The notes beneath the pieces are model-generated. The model was not told where the DNA came from, did no database searches, and saw only the letters and a list, made by a program, of their open reading frames with translations. A stretch of DNA of 64,000 nucleotides. It comes from Tannerellaceae bacterium (lineage in GTDB: Bacteria > Bacteroidota > Bacteroidia > Bacteroidales > Tannerellaceae). Positions 19,625 through 27,339 of this stretch are shown here, piece after piece (the stretch's first letter is position 1; every line of letters begins with the position of its first letter). Location: the NCBI GenBank assembly GCA_021201865.1, contig JAJQEE010000114.1:1-64000 (forward strand), in the 5' to 3' direction. The position numbers and the translations under genes are program-made.

Positions 19625-19909
19625 TCAGGAAACTACCTGGTAATTTGTTATCTCCAAGCTTTCTACTAACTCTTTGATGCCTGCGACCCCTGCAAGGAAG
19701 TGAGGTGTGTTGTTATGGAATTCAATCGCATCCATATCCTTCCACTGTTCAATAAAAGACAATACATTTTTATTATCCAGATCTTCAAACAGGTTATAAG
19801 ATATATTACCCTCTTCCGCCTGGCTACCCTGGATCATCGGTTGTACGGTTTGAATGAACTCATCTCTTTTGCCTTCTTTTACAATGGCTTTTGCTACAAT
19901 TGTAATCAT
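19625..19909 (-). CDS. Putative quinol monooxygenase (ABM / YgiN-like)
   Basis: A 94-aa ferredoxin-like dimeric alpha-beta barrel protein of the antibiotic biosynthesis monooxygenase family. Visible family features are MITIVAKAIVKEGKRDEFI at the start, EEGNISYNLFEDLDNKN in the middle and FIEQWKDMDAIEFHN, with His in the NNTPHF segment. Members oxidise quinols or protect against reactive quinones and act in the cytoplasm. It is monocistronic, with its own terminator. The precise substrate is unknown. Confidence 0.85.
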   Translation of the reverse strand: MITIVAKAIVKEGKRDEFIQTVQPMIQGSQAEEGNISYNLFEDLDNKNVLSFIEQWKDMDAIEFHNNTPHFLAGVAGIKELVESLEITNYQVVS

Positions 19910-20029
19910 GATATGTACTGTTTAATGATTAATTATTAAATCCTGTAAGTTTTATGCGCATTAAAGGTACAATCTTTTCAATAAAAAATAGTTTCATCCA
20001 TATGAAAAACGAAAAGTAGCCTAACCTTT

Positions 20030-20608
20030 TTACAGATTTCGTATCACACGGCAAGGATTGCCTGCTGCCAGACAGTTGGAGGGGATGGATTTGGTTACTA
20101 CGCTGCCGGCTCCGATTGTGGTGTTGTCGCCGATGGTTACGCCGGGAAGAATCACGGACCCACCACCGATCCACACATTCTTTCCGATAGTTACCGGACC
20201 TGTGGTGTTTACCCAGAAACTAAAGCCCTGGTGTATTTCTGACAGCCGCTCGGACGGATTGACGGGATGCCCTACGGCATAGATCTGTACGTTTGGTCCA
20301 ATGCCGGAATTATCGCCAATCGTGATGGTATTGCAGTCCAGAAAAACACAGTTCAGGTTTATCTCTATGTTATTCCCTAAATGGATATTTTCGCCATAAT
20401 CCACCATAAATGGGGCAGTGATCCATACATTTTCACCTTTCGATCCCAATAATTCGGATAGGATAGAGTCTAATTTTTCTATGTCTTCTGTATCCGTATT
20501 GTAATACTCTTTCATCAACCGTTTAGCTTTGTGCCAACGGGTTACCAGTTCCGGATCGGCTGCATAATAGGGTTCACCAGCCAGCATTTTTTCTTTCTCT
20601 GTTCTCAT
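20030..20608 (-). CDS. Maltose/galactoside O-acetyltransferase family protein
   Basis: A 192-aa left-handed beta-helix acetyltransferase (Maa/LacA type) that transfers acetyl from acetyl-CoA to a sugar hydroxyl. The N-terminal helical cap MRTEKEKMLAGEPYYAADPE is the Maa signature; hexapeptide repeats follow (IHLGNNIEINLNCVFLD, ITIGDNSGIGPNVQ, VTIGKNVWIGGGSVILPGV, all near residues 72-165). The likely catalytic His lies in YAVGHPVNP. It appears to be monocistronic. The natural acceptor cannot be inferred. Confidence 0.9.
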   Translation of the reverse strand: MRTEKEKMLAGEPYYAADPELVTRWHKAKRLMKEYYNTDTEDIEKLDSILSELLGSKGENVWITAPFMVDYGENIHLGNNIEINLNCVFLDCNTITIGDNSGIGPNVQIYAVGHPVNPSERLSEIHQGFSFWVNTTGPVTIGKNVWIGGGSVILPGVTIGDNTTIGAGSVVTKSIPSNCLAAGNPCRVIRNL

Positions 20609-20673
20609 GCGATGATGGATTATATAATTGAGTGATCAGACAAAGGTAAGTAAATTGGGAACAGGCGGAAAGA

Positions 20674-20717
20674 AAAAGCTCCTTTTTGCAGGGCTATAAA
20701 TGCAAAAAGGAGCTTTT
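20674..20717 (-). terminator. Intrinsic terminator of the carbonic anhydrase gene
   Basis: A 17-bp perfect stem (AAAAGCTCCTTTTTGCA against its complement) with a 10-nt loop, 20 bp after the carbonic anhydrase stop on the minus strand. U-rich arms support termination. Confidence 0.8.
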
Positions 20718-20736
20718 GAAAGAATCTGTTTTTCTT

Positions 20737-21471
20737 TTAAATGTCCAGAAATTCCACCTGTCCGTTCTCTAAATGATAAAGTGCTCCGATGATCCGGATC
20801 TCTCCTTCCTGATACATTTTAGAAAGGATCGGGTCAGAGGTGCGTAATTGTTTAACACCGTGTACAATATTTGCCATGATCGCCTGCTCAGGGAGGTCGT
20901 CTCCGGCTGTACGGAATACTTCCTGCTCCTCCGGTTCATTTTTCAGAGCATCTACAATGGCTGCAATATGGCCATGCACATGGTCATTATCTTTATGTTC
21001 CAGCATCGCATGGATCGCTCCGCATTTTTCATGTCCCAGCACGATTACTAAGGGACTGTGAAGGTGTTCTACCGCATATTCCACACTGCCTTCTTCATAG
21101 TCACTCATGACATGCCCGGCTGTACGGATAGTAAAAATATCTCCTAATCCCTGGTCAAAAATAATCTCCGGTGGAACCCGGGAATCGGAACAACTGATAA
21201 TAACTGCTTTCGGATACTGACCGGCGGTGAGTTCATGAATCTTCACCGTGTCCTGATGCAGATGGATGGATTTTCCGGTGTAGAAACGTTCGTTACCAGC
21301 TTTTAAGATTTCAAGAGGATCTTCTGTTTGAGGAAGGTCAGTTTGTGCAGCAGATGCCGTTGCTGTGTCGGTTGTACTTGCATTTTCAGACTTTGAAGTA
21401 CACGAAGAAGTCCCATACAGTAGTGATGCGCTTAAAAGCAGGCATACTACATTTAATGAGATTGCTTTCAT
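20737..21471 (-). CDS. Beta-class carbonic anhydrase, exported
   Basis: A 244-aa beta-carbonic anhydrase interconverting CO2 and bicarbonate. The zinc site and catalytic dyad are visible: C94, D96 and R98 in ISCSDSR, then H147 and C150 in GHEKCG. It carries an N-terminal signal with a Cys at residue 24 (YGTSSC) followed by a Ser/Thr/Ala-rich linker to about residue 48, so it is exported and perhaps lipid-anchored, although the lipobox is not classical. Own promoter and terminator are visible, so it is monocistronic. Confidence 0.92.
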   Translation of the reverse strand: MKAISLNVVCLLLSASLLYGTSSCTSKSENASTTDTATASAAQTDLPQTEDPLEILKAGNERFYTGKSIHLHQDTVKIHELTAGQYPKAVIISCSDSRVPPEIIFDQGLGDIFTIRTAGHVMSDYEEGSVEYAVEHLHSPLVIVLGHEKCGAIHAMLEHKDNDHVHGHIAAIVDALKNEPEEQEVFRTAGDDLPEQAIMANIVHGVKQLRTSDPILSKMYQEGEIRIIGALYHLENGQVEFLDI

Positions 21472-21506
21472 AATTGATCCAAATTGTATTTGTTATAAAT
21501 CGGGCG

Positions 21507-21537
21507 CAAATGTAAGCAAATTGTTAAAAGTGGCAAG
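21507..21537 (-). promoter_or_regulatory. Promoter of the carbonic anhydrase gene
   Basis: Minus strand -7 box TACATTTG (21507-21514) and -33-like CTTG (21534-21537) separated by 19 bp, about 36 bp upstream of the start codon. This fits the Bacteroidetes housekeeping promoter. Confidence 0.6.
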
Positions 21538-21636
21538 GGGAATGTTTCTTTTTTTATTTACGGGCTATAAATTGGAATTATTTTGTTCGTTTGCTTATCT
21601 CTTTTTTGTTTTTTAGGGGAATCCATGAATAATCTG

Positions 21637-21644
21637 TAATTTTG
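21637..21644 (+). promoter_or_regulatory. Putative -7 box of the FAD/Fe-S dehydrogenase gene
   Basis: TAATTTTG matches TAnnTTTG, 22 bp before the start codon. The -33 element is not clear at standard spacing. Confidence 0.45.
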
Positions 21645-21666
21645 TAGTCTTTAAATCTAACCCATA

Positions 21667-24465
21667 ATGAAAAACAAATATGCCGCATTCCTCCGGGAAG
21701 TCTCCGGATTTATCCCAGCGGAAAGAATTTATACAGATGAGCTAAGGCTTCTTGCCTGGGGAACAGATGCCGGTTTCTACCGCTTAATACCCAAAATCGT
21801 GATTCGTTCTGCGAGTGAACAGGAGGTTTCCCAATTAATGAAGGTGGCTGCTGAAAAAGAGCTGCCTGTCACTTTCCGTGCTGCCGGAACCAGCCTGTCC
21901 GGACAGAGCATTAGTGATTCTATATTAATTGTGGCCGGAAAACACTGGGAGAACTACAAAATCGGCCAGGATGCTTCCACTATTACTTTACAACCGGGTC
22001 TTATCGGTGAAAGAGTAAACGAAATCCTGAAACCATTCAAACGTAAATTTGCCCCTGACCCGGCTTCCCTAAAAAGTGCTATGGTGGGGGGAATAGTGAT
22101 GAATAATGCTTCTGGTATGAGTTGTGGAACACATGCCAATAGTGACCGGATGCTGCTCACTGTCCGGTTGGTGTGGTGGGATGGTACTGTCCTGGATACC
22201 GGTAATGAAGAAAGTAAAAAGCAGTTTAGGGAATGCCATCCGGAAGTGATCCGGGGAATACAGGAACTCCGGGAGAAAGTCTTGGCTAATACTTCCCTGA
22301 CCAAACGGATTCGGGATAAATATAAAATTAAAAATGTAACAGGATTAAACTTACTACCTTTCCTCCTTTATGAAGATCCTTTTGAAATATTGACTCACCT
22401 GATAGTTGGTTCGGAAGGTACTCTTGCTTTTCTATCTGAAATGACCATGAAGACGATTGCGGATGAGCCCTGTAAAGCAAGTGCCATGTTATATTTCAGA
22501 GATATTCATACTGCCTGTAAAGCTGTATTAGCGATGAAAGAAAGTCCGGTGAATGCCGCTGAACTATTAGATTGTAAATCATTACAGGCAGTAAAAGATC
22601 CTACCGGGGAAAATCTGACAGCCTTATTAGTCCAGGTGGAAGCATCTACACCGGATATGTTGAGGCAACATGTCGGGGAGGTAGAGGCTGTCTTACAATC
22701 TTTTGAAACGGTGGTTCCGGTCTGTTTTACGGATAAACAGGAAGAGTATGCCCGCTACTGGGCTATCCGTTCCGGTATATTTCCTTCTGTAGGAGGTATG
22801 CGTCCTTCGGGAACAACCTGTCTGATTGAAGATGTGGCGTTTCCTCTGGAACATCTTCCGGAAGCTACAGTTGAATTACAGGAAATATTACAGTTGCATG
22901 GATATGAAGATGCCTGCATATATGGACATGCGCTGGAGGGAAATTACCACTTTATTATTAATCAGTCTTTTGATACACAGGCAGAAGTAGATCGATATGA
23001 ACGATTGATGGATGCGGTTCTTCATCTGGTAGTAGATAAATATGATGGTTCTCTGAAAGCGGAGCATGGGACTGGGCGCAATATGGCTCCTTTCGTCTCC
23101 TATGAATGGGGAGAAGAAGCATTTGCTGTGATGAAAGAGATCAAAAAGCTCTTTGATCCGAAAGGATTATTAAATCCGGGAGTTATTTTTAACGAGGATC
23201 CTCAATGTCATATCAAACATTTCAAACCATTACCTGAAACACATCCGGTAATAGATAAATGTATTGAATGTGGATTTTGTGAAAAAAACTGCCTGACGTG
23301 TGGCCTGACCCTCTCTTCCCGGCAGCGTATTGTGATCCGCCGGGAGCTTTCCCATCTGGAAGGACAGCCGGAAGCTCAGGAACGGTATCACACATTACAG
23401 AAAGAATACCAATATGCCGGTAATGAAACCTGTATTGCGGACGGACTCTGTGCTCAATCCTGTCCGATGGGGATTAATATGGGTGAATTGACCCACATAA
23501 TCCGTGAACAATCTTTTCCGAAAGGGAGTATCGGATACAAAACCGGGAATTTTACAGCTAATCATTTTCAGGGAGTAAAATCGCTGCTGCGCCCTGTCCT
23601 ATGGGGAGCGAATCTTACACATTCCATACTTGGAACCCGTAGAATGAAACAGTTCACCTCCGGTATAAGATATATATCCGGTGGAGCTATTCCTCAGTGG
23701 AATGAAGCCATGCCCAAAGCCTATAAATGGAAAAAGCAATCCCGGATCCCGGCCGATTTGAAAGTTGTTTATTTCCCCAGTTGTCTGAATCAGTCCATGG
23801 GAGTAGCCAAAGATAGTCCATATCAGACCCCTTTGGTGGATAAGACAGTCGGTCTTTTGCAGAAAGCAGGTTATGAAGTCATCTTTCCGGAAAATATGGA
23901 GGCGTTATGTTGTGGCACGATCTGGGAAAGTAAAGGGATGCCCGATATAGCAAACTGCAAATCAAAAGAGTTGGAAGAGGCACTCTGGAAAGCCAGCAAG
24001 GAGGGGACATACCCTGTGTTGTGTGATCAAAGCCCCTGCCTCTATAGGATGCGACATACTATGGAAAGAATGAAATTATATGAACCGGTAGAGTTTATTA
24101 CGACTTACTTATCGGATCGTCTGGTCTACAAACAAACCGATCGCCCGGTAGCTGTCCACATCACCTGTTCCACACGAAAAATGGGATTGGACCGACAACT
24201 GATCCGGTTGGCTCAGAAGTGCTCCTCCCGTGTGTTGGTACCGGAAGAAATTGGTTGTTGTGGTTTTGGAGGCGATAAAGGATTTACTCATCCGGAAGTC
24301 AATCGCTATGCGTTGCGTAAGTTACGCCCTCAGATCCTGGCTTCCGGTGCGGAAAGAGGCTATTCCAATAGTCGAACCTGTGAGATCGGGTTGACCGTGC
24401 ACGCGGAAATCCCTTATCAATCCATCGTCTATCTGGTAGACGAGTGTACGGAAAGGAAAGAGTAA
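21667..24465 (+). CDS. FAD-binding and 4Fe-4S D-lactate dehydrogenase-like oxidoreductase (GlcD-GlpC fusion)
   Basis: A 932-aa fusion of a VAO/GlcD-type flavoprotein and an iron-sulfur/CCG protein. Residues ~35-265 form the FAD-binding domain (TFRAAGTSLSGQSISDSIL; PDPASLKSAMVGG), ~270-515 the FAD-oxidase C-terminal domain (IYGHALEGNYHF; KAEHGTGRNMAP). Two Fe-S clusters follow near 531-547 (CIECGFCEKNC) and 588-602 (GLCAQSCPMG). CCG motifs at about 747 (CCGTIWESKG) and 863 (CCGFGGDKGF) are typical of heterodisulfide reductase-like and GlpC domains. It likely oxidises D-lactate or another 2-hydroxy acid and passes electrons to quinone at the membrane. Monocistronic. Confidence 0.9.
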   Translation: MKNKYAAFLREVSGFIPAERIYTDELRLLAWGTDAGFYRLIPKIVIRSASEQEVSQLMKVAAEKELPVTFRAAGTSLSGQSISDSILIVAGKHWENYKIGQDASTITLQPGLIGERVNEILKPFKRKFAPDPASLKSAMVGGIVMNNASGMSCGTHANSDRMLLTVRLVWWDGTVLDTGNEESKKQFRECHPEVIRGIQELREKVLANTSLTKRIRDKYKIKNVTGLNLLPFLLYEDPFEILTHLIVGSEGTLAFLSEMTMKTIADEPCKASAMLYFRDIHTACKAVLAMKESPVNAAELLDCKSLQAVKDPTGENLTALLVQVEASTPDMLRQHVGEVEAVLQSFETVVPVCFTDKQEEYARYWAIRSGIFPSVGGMRPSGTTCLIEDVAFPLEHLPEATVELQEILQLHGYEDACIYGHALEGNYHFIINQSFDTQAEVDRYERLMDAVLHLVVDKYDGSLKAEHGTGRNMAPFVSYEWGEEAFAVMKEIKKLFDPKGLLNPGVIFNEDPQCHIKHFKPLPETHPVIDKCIECGFCEKNCLTCGLTLSSRQRIVIRRELSHLEGQPEAQERYHTLQKEYQYAGNETCIADGLCAQSCPMGINMGELTHIIREQSFPKGSIGYKTGNFTANHFQGVKSLLRPVLWGANLTHSILGTRRMKQFTSGIRYISGGAIPQWNEAMPKAYKWKKQSRIPADLKVVYFPSCLNQSMGVAKDSPYQTPLVDKTVGLLQKAGYEVIFPENMEALCCGTIWESKGMPDIANCKSKELEEALWKASKEGTYPVLCDQSPCLYRMRHTMERMKLYEPVEFITTYLSDRLVYKQTDRPVAVHITCSTRKMGLDRQLIRLAQKCSSRVLVPEEIGCCGFGGDKGFTHPEVNRYALRKLRPQILASGAERGYSNSRTCEIGLTVHAEIPYQSIVYLVDECTERKE

Positions 24466-24509
24466 ACGAACTTTTATGGATCCGTTAGGTTCCTGACTTT
24501 ATTCATCAT

Positions 24510-24517
24510 TAAATTTG
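24510..24517 (+). promoter_or_regulatory. Putative -7 box of the recombinase gene
   Basis: TAAATTTG matches TAnnTTTG, 60 bp upstream of the first possible start. If the start is at 24636, the leader would include the palindrome at 24592-24608. Confidence 0.4.
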
Positions 24518-24569
24518 ATCTGTTTTTAGTATGAATCTGTTTTTTATATGAATTCAAAATAATAATTTA

Positions 24570-25562
24570 ATGATGTATAAACTGAATGGTAGTCCGTTAG
24601 TGACGGACAGGAGAAAGAGACGCCAGGGGAAAAATATGGATCTGGTTGCTCTTACAGGGAAATTAGCAAATGATTTAGAAAGGGAAGGCCGTGTCCGCAC
24701 TGCGCGTGCTTATAACTCCACACTGCGTAGTGTGCTTCTTTTCACCGGTCGGAAAACTTTTCCGGCGGAAGAATTAAACAGCGGTTTTCTTAAATGCTAT
24801 GAAGACTATCTGCTACTGAGAGGAAGGAGTATGAACACAGTCTCTTTCTATATGCGTAACCTGCGTGCAATTTATAACAAAGGAGTACGTCTGGGATTGA
24901 TCAGGGAGCGGGGTGAAGATTTGTTCATGGGGGTATATACCGGAATTTACCGGACAGTTAAACGGGCTGCCCGTAAACAGGATATCCGTAAGATCCGGGA
25001 ATGGCTTACGAGTCGTAAGGACAGTGACTGCCGGGGGAAGGATCCGTTAGCCGCATGTGCCTGTTATTTCCTTTTCTGTTTTTATGCGCGCGGAATGTCT
25101 TTTGTAGATATGGCCTACCTGAAACGAACCGATATCCGGGAAGGAAAGATCACTTACCGCCGCCGTAAGACGGGGCAACTGCTGGAGATTAAACTGACCC
25201 CTGAATTAAATGAAATCATCGGTTATTTCAGCTCTTCCACCCAAAATTCGATTTTCCTTTTTCCGGTAATGAAAAAGGAAAAGAACGAACGTGTGGTATA
25301 CGAAACGGGTCTCAGGCTTCAAAATTTCCGGTTGAAAGAATTAAGCCGGATACTGGGTTTAGGAACTGTATTGTCTACTCACATTGCCCGCCACACATGG
25401 GCGACAGTTGCCAAGCGGGAACATGTTCCGCTTTCTGTGATCAGTGAGAGCCTGGGACATAACAGTGAAAAAACAACATCTATCTATCTTGCTTCTTTTG
25501 ATAGCCGTGTTCTGGATAGGGCAAACCGGCGGGTAGCCTTCTCAATCACCGGAAGATACTGA
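24570..25562 (+). CDS. Tyrosine site-specific recombinase (predicted invertase of the adjacent fimbrial switch)
   Basis: A 330-aa tyrosine recombinase with an N-terminal SAM-like core-binding domain (residues ~25-112) and a C-terminal catalytic domain. Catalytic residues visible: R174 (YARGMSF), K200, H271 and R274 (HIARHTW), H297 (LGHNSEKTT) and the nucleophile Y306 (SIYLASF). Small size and Bacteroidetes-type sequence resemble invertases that flip nearby promoters. An inverted-repeat-bounded segment begins 99 bp after its stop, which makes it the likely DNA substrate. The start could be 24570 or, with an upstream AGGGGAAAA, the ATG at 24636; the first 22 residues are poor in family similarity. 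Confidence 0.9.
   Translation: MMYKLNGSPLVTDRRKRRQGKNMDLVALTGKLANDLEREGRVRTARAYNSTLRSVLLFTGRKTFPAEELNSGFLKCYEDYLLLRGRSMNTVSFYMRNLRAIYNKGVRLGLIRERGEDLFMGVYTGIYRTVKRAARKQDIRKIREWLTSRKDSDCRGKDPLAACACYFLFCFYARGMSFVDMAYLKRTDIREGKITYRRRKTGQLLEIKLTPELNEIIGYFSSSTQNSIFLFPVMKKEKNERVVYETGLRLQNFRLKELSRILGLGTVLSTHIARHTWATVAKREHVPLSVISESLGHNSEKTTSIYLASFDSRVLDRANRRVAFSITGRY
24592..24611 (+). promoter_or_regulatory. Partial copy of the inversion site at the recombinase 5' end
   Basis: GTCCGT-TAGTG-ACGGAC is a near palindrome at 24592-24608, and 24599-24611 (AGTGACGGACAGG) is identical to 13 bp of the right inverted repeat read on its complement. It probably binds the recombinase (autoregulation) or is a degenerate recombination site. 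Confidence 0.6.
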
Positions 25563-25635
25563 CAAAACGGATCTCAGGAAATGAAAGACCTGTTAAAAAG
25601 CTGATTTAAAAACTGGACAAACAAGTGAAAACCCT

Positions 25636-25643
25636 TATATTTG
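25636..25643 (+). promoter_or_regulatory. Fixed promoter -7 box just outside the invertible segment
   Basis: TATATTTG fits TAnnTTTG and reads rightward into the invertible segment. The expected transcription start falls at about 25650, the first base of a 9-bp-arm palindrome GTGACAGAG-A-CTCTGTCAC (25650-25668). As sequenced it would produce RNA antisense to the AraC-type gene; after inversion it would transcribe it. Confidence 0.5.
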
Positions 25644-25661
25644 TGGCCTGTGACAGAGACT

Positions 25662-25684
25662 CTGTCACTTCCTAAGTGACGGAC
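25662..25684 (+). repeat. Left inverted repeat of the switch (IRL)
   Basis: 23 bp, perfect inverted match to 26664-26686. Its core GTCACTT-CCT-AAGTGAC is itself a dyad, as expected for two recombinase-binding half-sites around a short crossover region. Confidence 0.9.
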
Positions 25685-25715
25685 GGGAAGAGTAAAGAGA
25701 TATTCAAATCGAAGG

Positions 25716-25723
25716 CAAAGATA
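25716..25723 (-). promoter_or_regulatory. Outward promoter -7 box inside the invertible segment
   Basis: Minus strand TATCTTTG, an exact TAnnTTTG match, 32 bp from the left repeat and pointing out of the segment toward it. After inversion it would lie at 26625-26632 on the plus strand, roughly 115 bp before the first fimbrial start codon. The -33 element is not obvious. Confidence 0.5.
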
Positions 25724-25770
25724 GGATGTAAGAAAGAACCATTAATTCCGAAATCACGTAAATTATTTCA

Positions 25771-26591
25771 TTAATATCTCTTTTTTCTGATCTGACTTGG
25801 AGATTCTCCTAAATGTTTTTTACAAAAATCGCTCATATGTGAAAGGCTGGCAAATCCACATTTGTCAGCGACAACCGTTAGTGGCTGGCGGGAAGTTAAA
25901 ATTTCCCGGTATACGGCCTGTATTTTTCGTTGTACCATCCATCTTCCGGGGGAAATTCCGAATACATGGTTAAACTTATTCTCGAAACTTTTCAGGCTCA
26001 TATGGGCTTCATTGGCCATGTGGCGAACTGTTTTGAGTCGTGGATAGTTTTCTTCCACAAAATGGGCAAAATATTCTTCTTTTTTCAGCACCGGAAAGAA
26101 TAGACCGGCCAACTCCCTTTTTGAGTATGAGTGGTTTAACAGATAAAAAACTCTTCTATTTTTACTCTGATAAAAGAAGATGTAAGAGGGCATTCTTCAA
26201 AAAGCACATCCAGGTGATTCATATATTCCCAGAGTAAAGGAACCATTTCAACCGGATTAAAAGAGGAATGGAAGAAGGTTTTTTCTTCTATAATACCAGG
26301 GAAGAAAAACTTCTCACATAAAGCGACACAGTCCGGTATAAACATTCGGATACTTTGAATGTTTTGTTGAATCTCTAAAGTGCATACGTGTCCCGGGGGC
26401 AGTAAAAAAAGCTGTCCCAAATGGATACTGTTCTTTTCTTCCTTTTCTTTTATAAGCCTCAAAACTCCTTTTCTGAGCATCCACAGTTCACACTCAAAAG
26501 GTTCCCACGAGATCCTCTCTCCTTTGGAAAGGAAAACCCGCTCAATGGGTAGTTTTTCCTTATTAAAACTATCATTTAAAAACATAGACAA
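25771..26591 (-). CDS. AraC-family transcriptional regulator inside the invertible segment (frameshifted)
   Basis: About 273 aa when reconstructed. The N-terminal sensor-like part (26591 to ~26150) ends prematurely with EEFFIC, and the C-terminal DNA-binding domain lies in another frame (26145 to 25771). The latter shows two HTH motifs: VRHMANEAHMSLKSFENKF and VADKCGFASLSHMSDFCKKH, with the final GESPSQIRKKRY typical of AraC proteins. The frame changes at a T6 run on the coding strand (26145-26150); one more T gives EEFFYLLNHSYSKREL. It could be a sequencing error, a real inactivation or slippage-based control. No -7 box is visible upstream in the present orientation. Confidence 0.8.
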
Positions 26592-26663
26592 ACTCTTTTT
26601 TTCTATTTGTGGTTTCGTGTAAATGGTTTAAAATCAAATTTTTATTGATGGTTTTTTGATCCT

Positions 26664-26686
26664 GTCCGTCACTTAGGAAGTGACAG
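26664..26686 (-). repeat. Right inverted repeat of the switch (IRR)
   Basis: Exact inverted copy of 25662-25684, ending 62 bp before the first fimbrial gene. No promoter -7 box is seen between this repeat and the fimbrial start codon at 26749, so transcription probably has to come from inside or beyond the segment. Confidence 0.9.
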
Positions 26687-26748
26687 ATAAAGAAGAAACC
26701 GAAGAAAGAATGAAATCAATCATTAACCCTAATTATATCAAATAACAG

Positions 26749-27339
26749 ATGAAATTAAAAAGATCTATTTTAGTATATATCATATCTCTGTTTTTTATAC
26801 TACCTATACAGGCCCAGGAGTTGTTGTATGAATCCGTACCTCCCCGCTTTGCCGGAAAAGTAAATCTTCTTAGTTACACCGCAGCGACATTCAGTATAGG
26901 AGGTGAGATGAAACTTTCGGAACATACCTCATTCGACCTTTCTTTATTGTATAATCCCTGGGAGTTCAAGGATAATAAAAAGATGAAACATGTACTGATC
27001 CAGCCGGAAGGAAGGTACTGGTTTTGTGAGACCTTTTATGGTTCTTTTGTAGGTGTACATCTTCATTATGGCAAATATAATATAGGAGGGACCGGCTTTA
27101 CAGACTATATGAAAGAGCATCGCTTTGAGGGATGGCTGGCAGGTGGAGGGGTATCGTACGGATACCATTGGATTCTGTCCGGCTCTCTTTCACTGGAAGC
27201 GACTGTCGGTGTTGGTTATACGCATTTGGATTATGGAGTGCATCCCTGTGAAAAATGCGGGGAGAAGATAAAGGACCAAACCCGTGGATTCTTCGGTCCG
27301 ACACGTCTGGGAGTATCCCTGATATATACGATTAAATGA
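26749..27339 (+). CDS. DUF3575-type protein, first gene of the fimbrial operon
   Basis: A 196-aa secreted protein with signal peptide MKLKRSILVYIISLFFILPIQA. The body (KVNLLSYTAATFSIGGEMKL near residues 37-56, YHWILSGSLSLEATVGVGYT near 138-157) is a membrane beta-barrel-like DUF3575 sequence. Such proteins precede DUF3868 and fimbrillin genes in Bacteroidales fimbrial operons and probably serve in outer-membrane assembly. A CEKCG motif lies near the C-terminus. It overlaps the next gene by 4 bp. Confidence 0.8.
   Translation: MKLKRSILVYIISLFFILPIQAQELLYESVPPRFAGKVNLLSYTAATFSIGGEMKLSEHTSFDLSLLYNPWEFKDNKKMKHVLIQPEGRYWFCETFYGSFVGVHLHYGKYNIGGTGFTDYMKEHRFEGWLAGGGVSYGYHWILSGSLSLEATVGVGYTHLDYGVHPCEKCGEKIKDQTRGFFGPTRLGVSLIYTIK

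Larger units (their letters stand above)
25662..26686. mobile_element. Predicted invertible DNA segment (phase-variation switch)
   Basis: A 979-bp segment (25685-26663) lies between perfect 23-bp inverted repeats. It contains one AraC-family gene on the minus strand and a minus-strand -7 box near its left end. A tyrosine recombinase gene lies directly to the left and a fimbrial operon directly to the right. This arrangement is that of site-specific promoter inversion switches known in Bacteroidales. Inversion itself is inferred, not seen. Confidence 0.8.

Noticed and set aside
24570..25562. Integrase of an integrated mobile element
   Set aside because: No tRNA target, direct att repeats, relaxase, transposition or conjugation genes nearby; the adjacent inverted repeats point to an invertase.
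26592..26748. Promoter for the fimbrial operon in the present orientation
   Set aside because: TCTATTTG near 26602-26609 misses the TA of the -7 box and no other near match exists between the AraC start and the fimbrial start.
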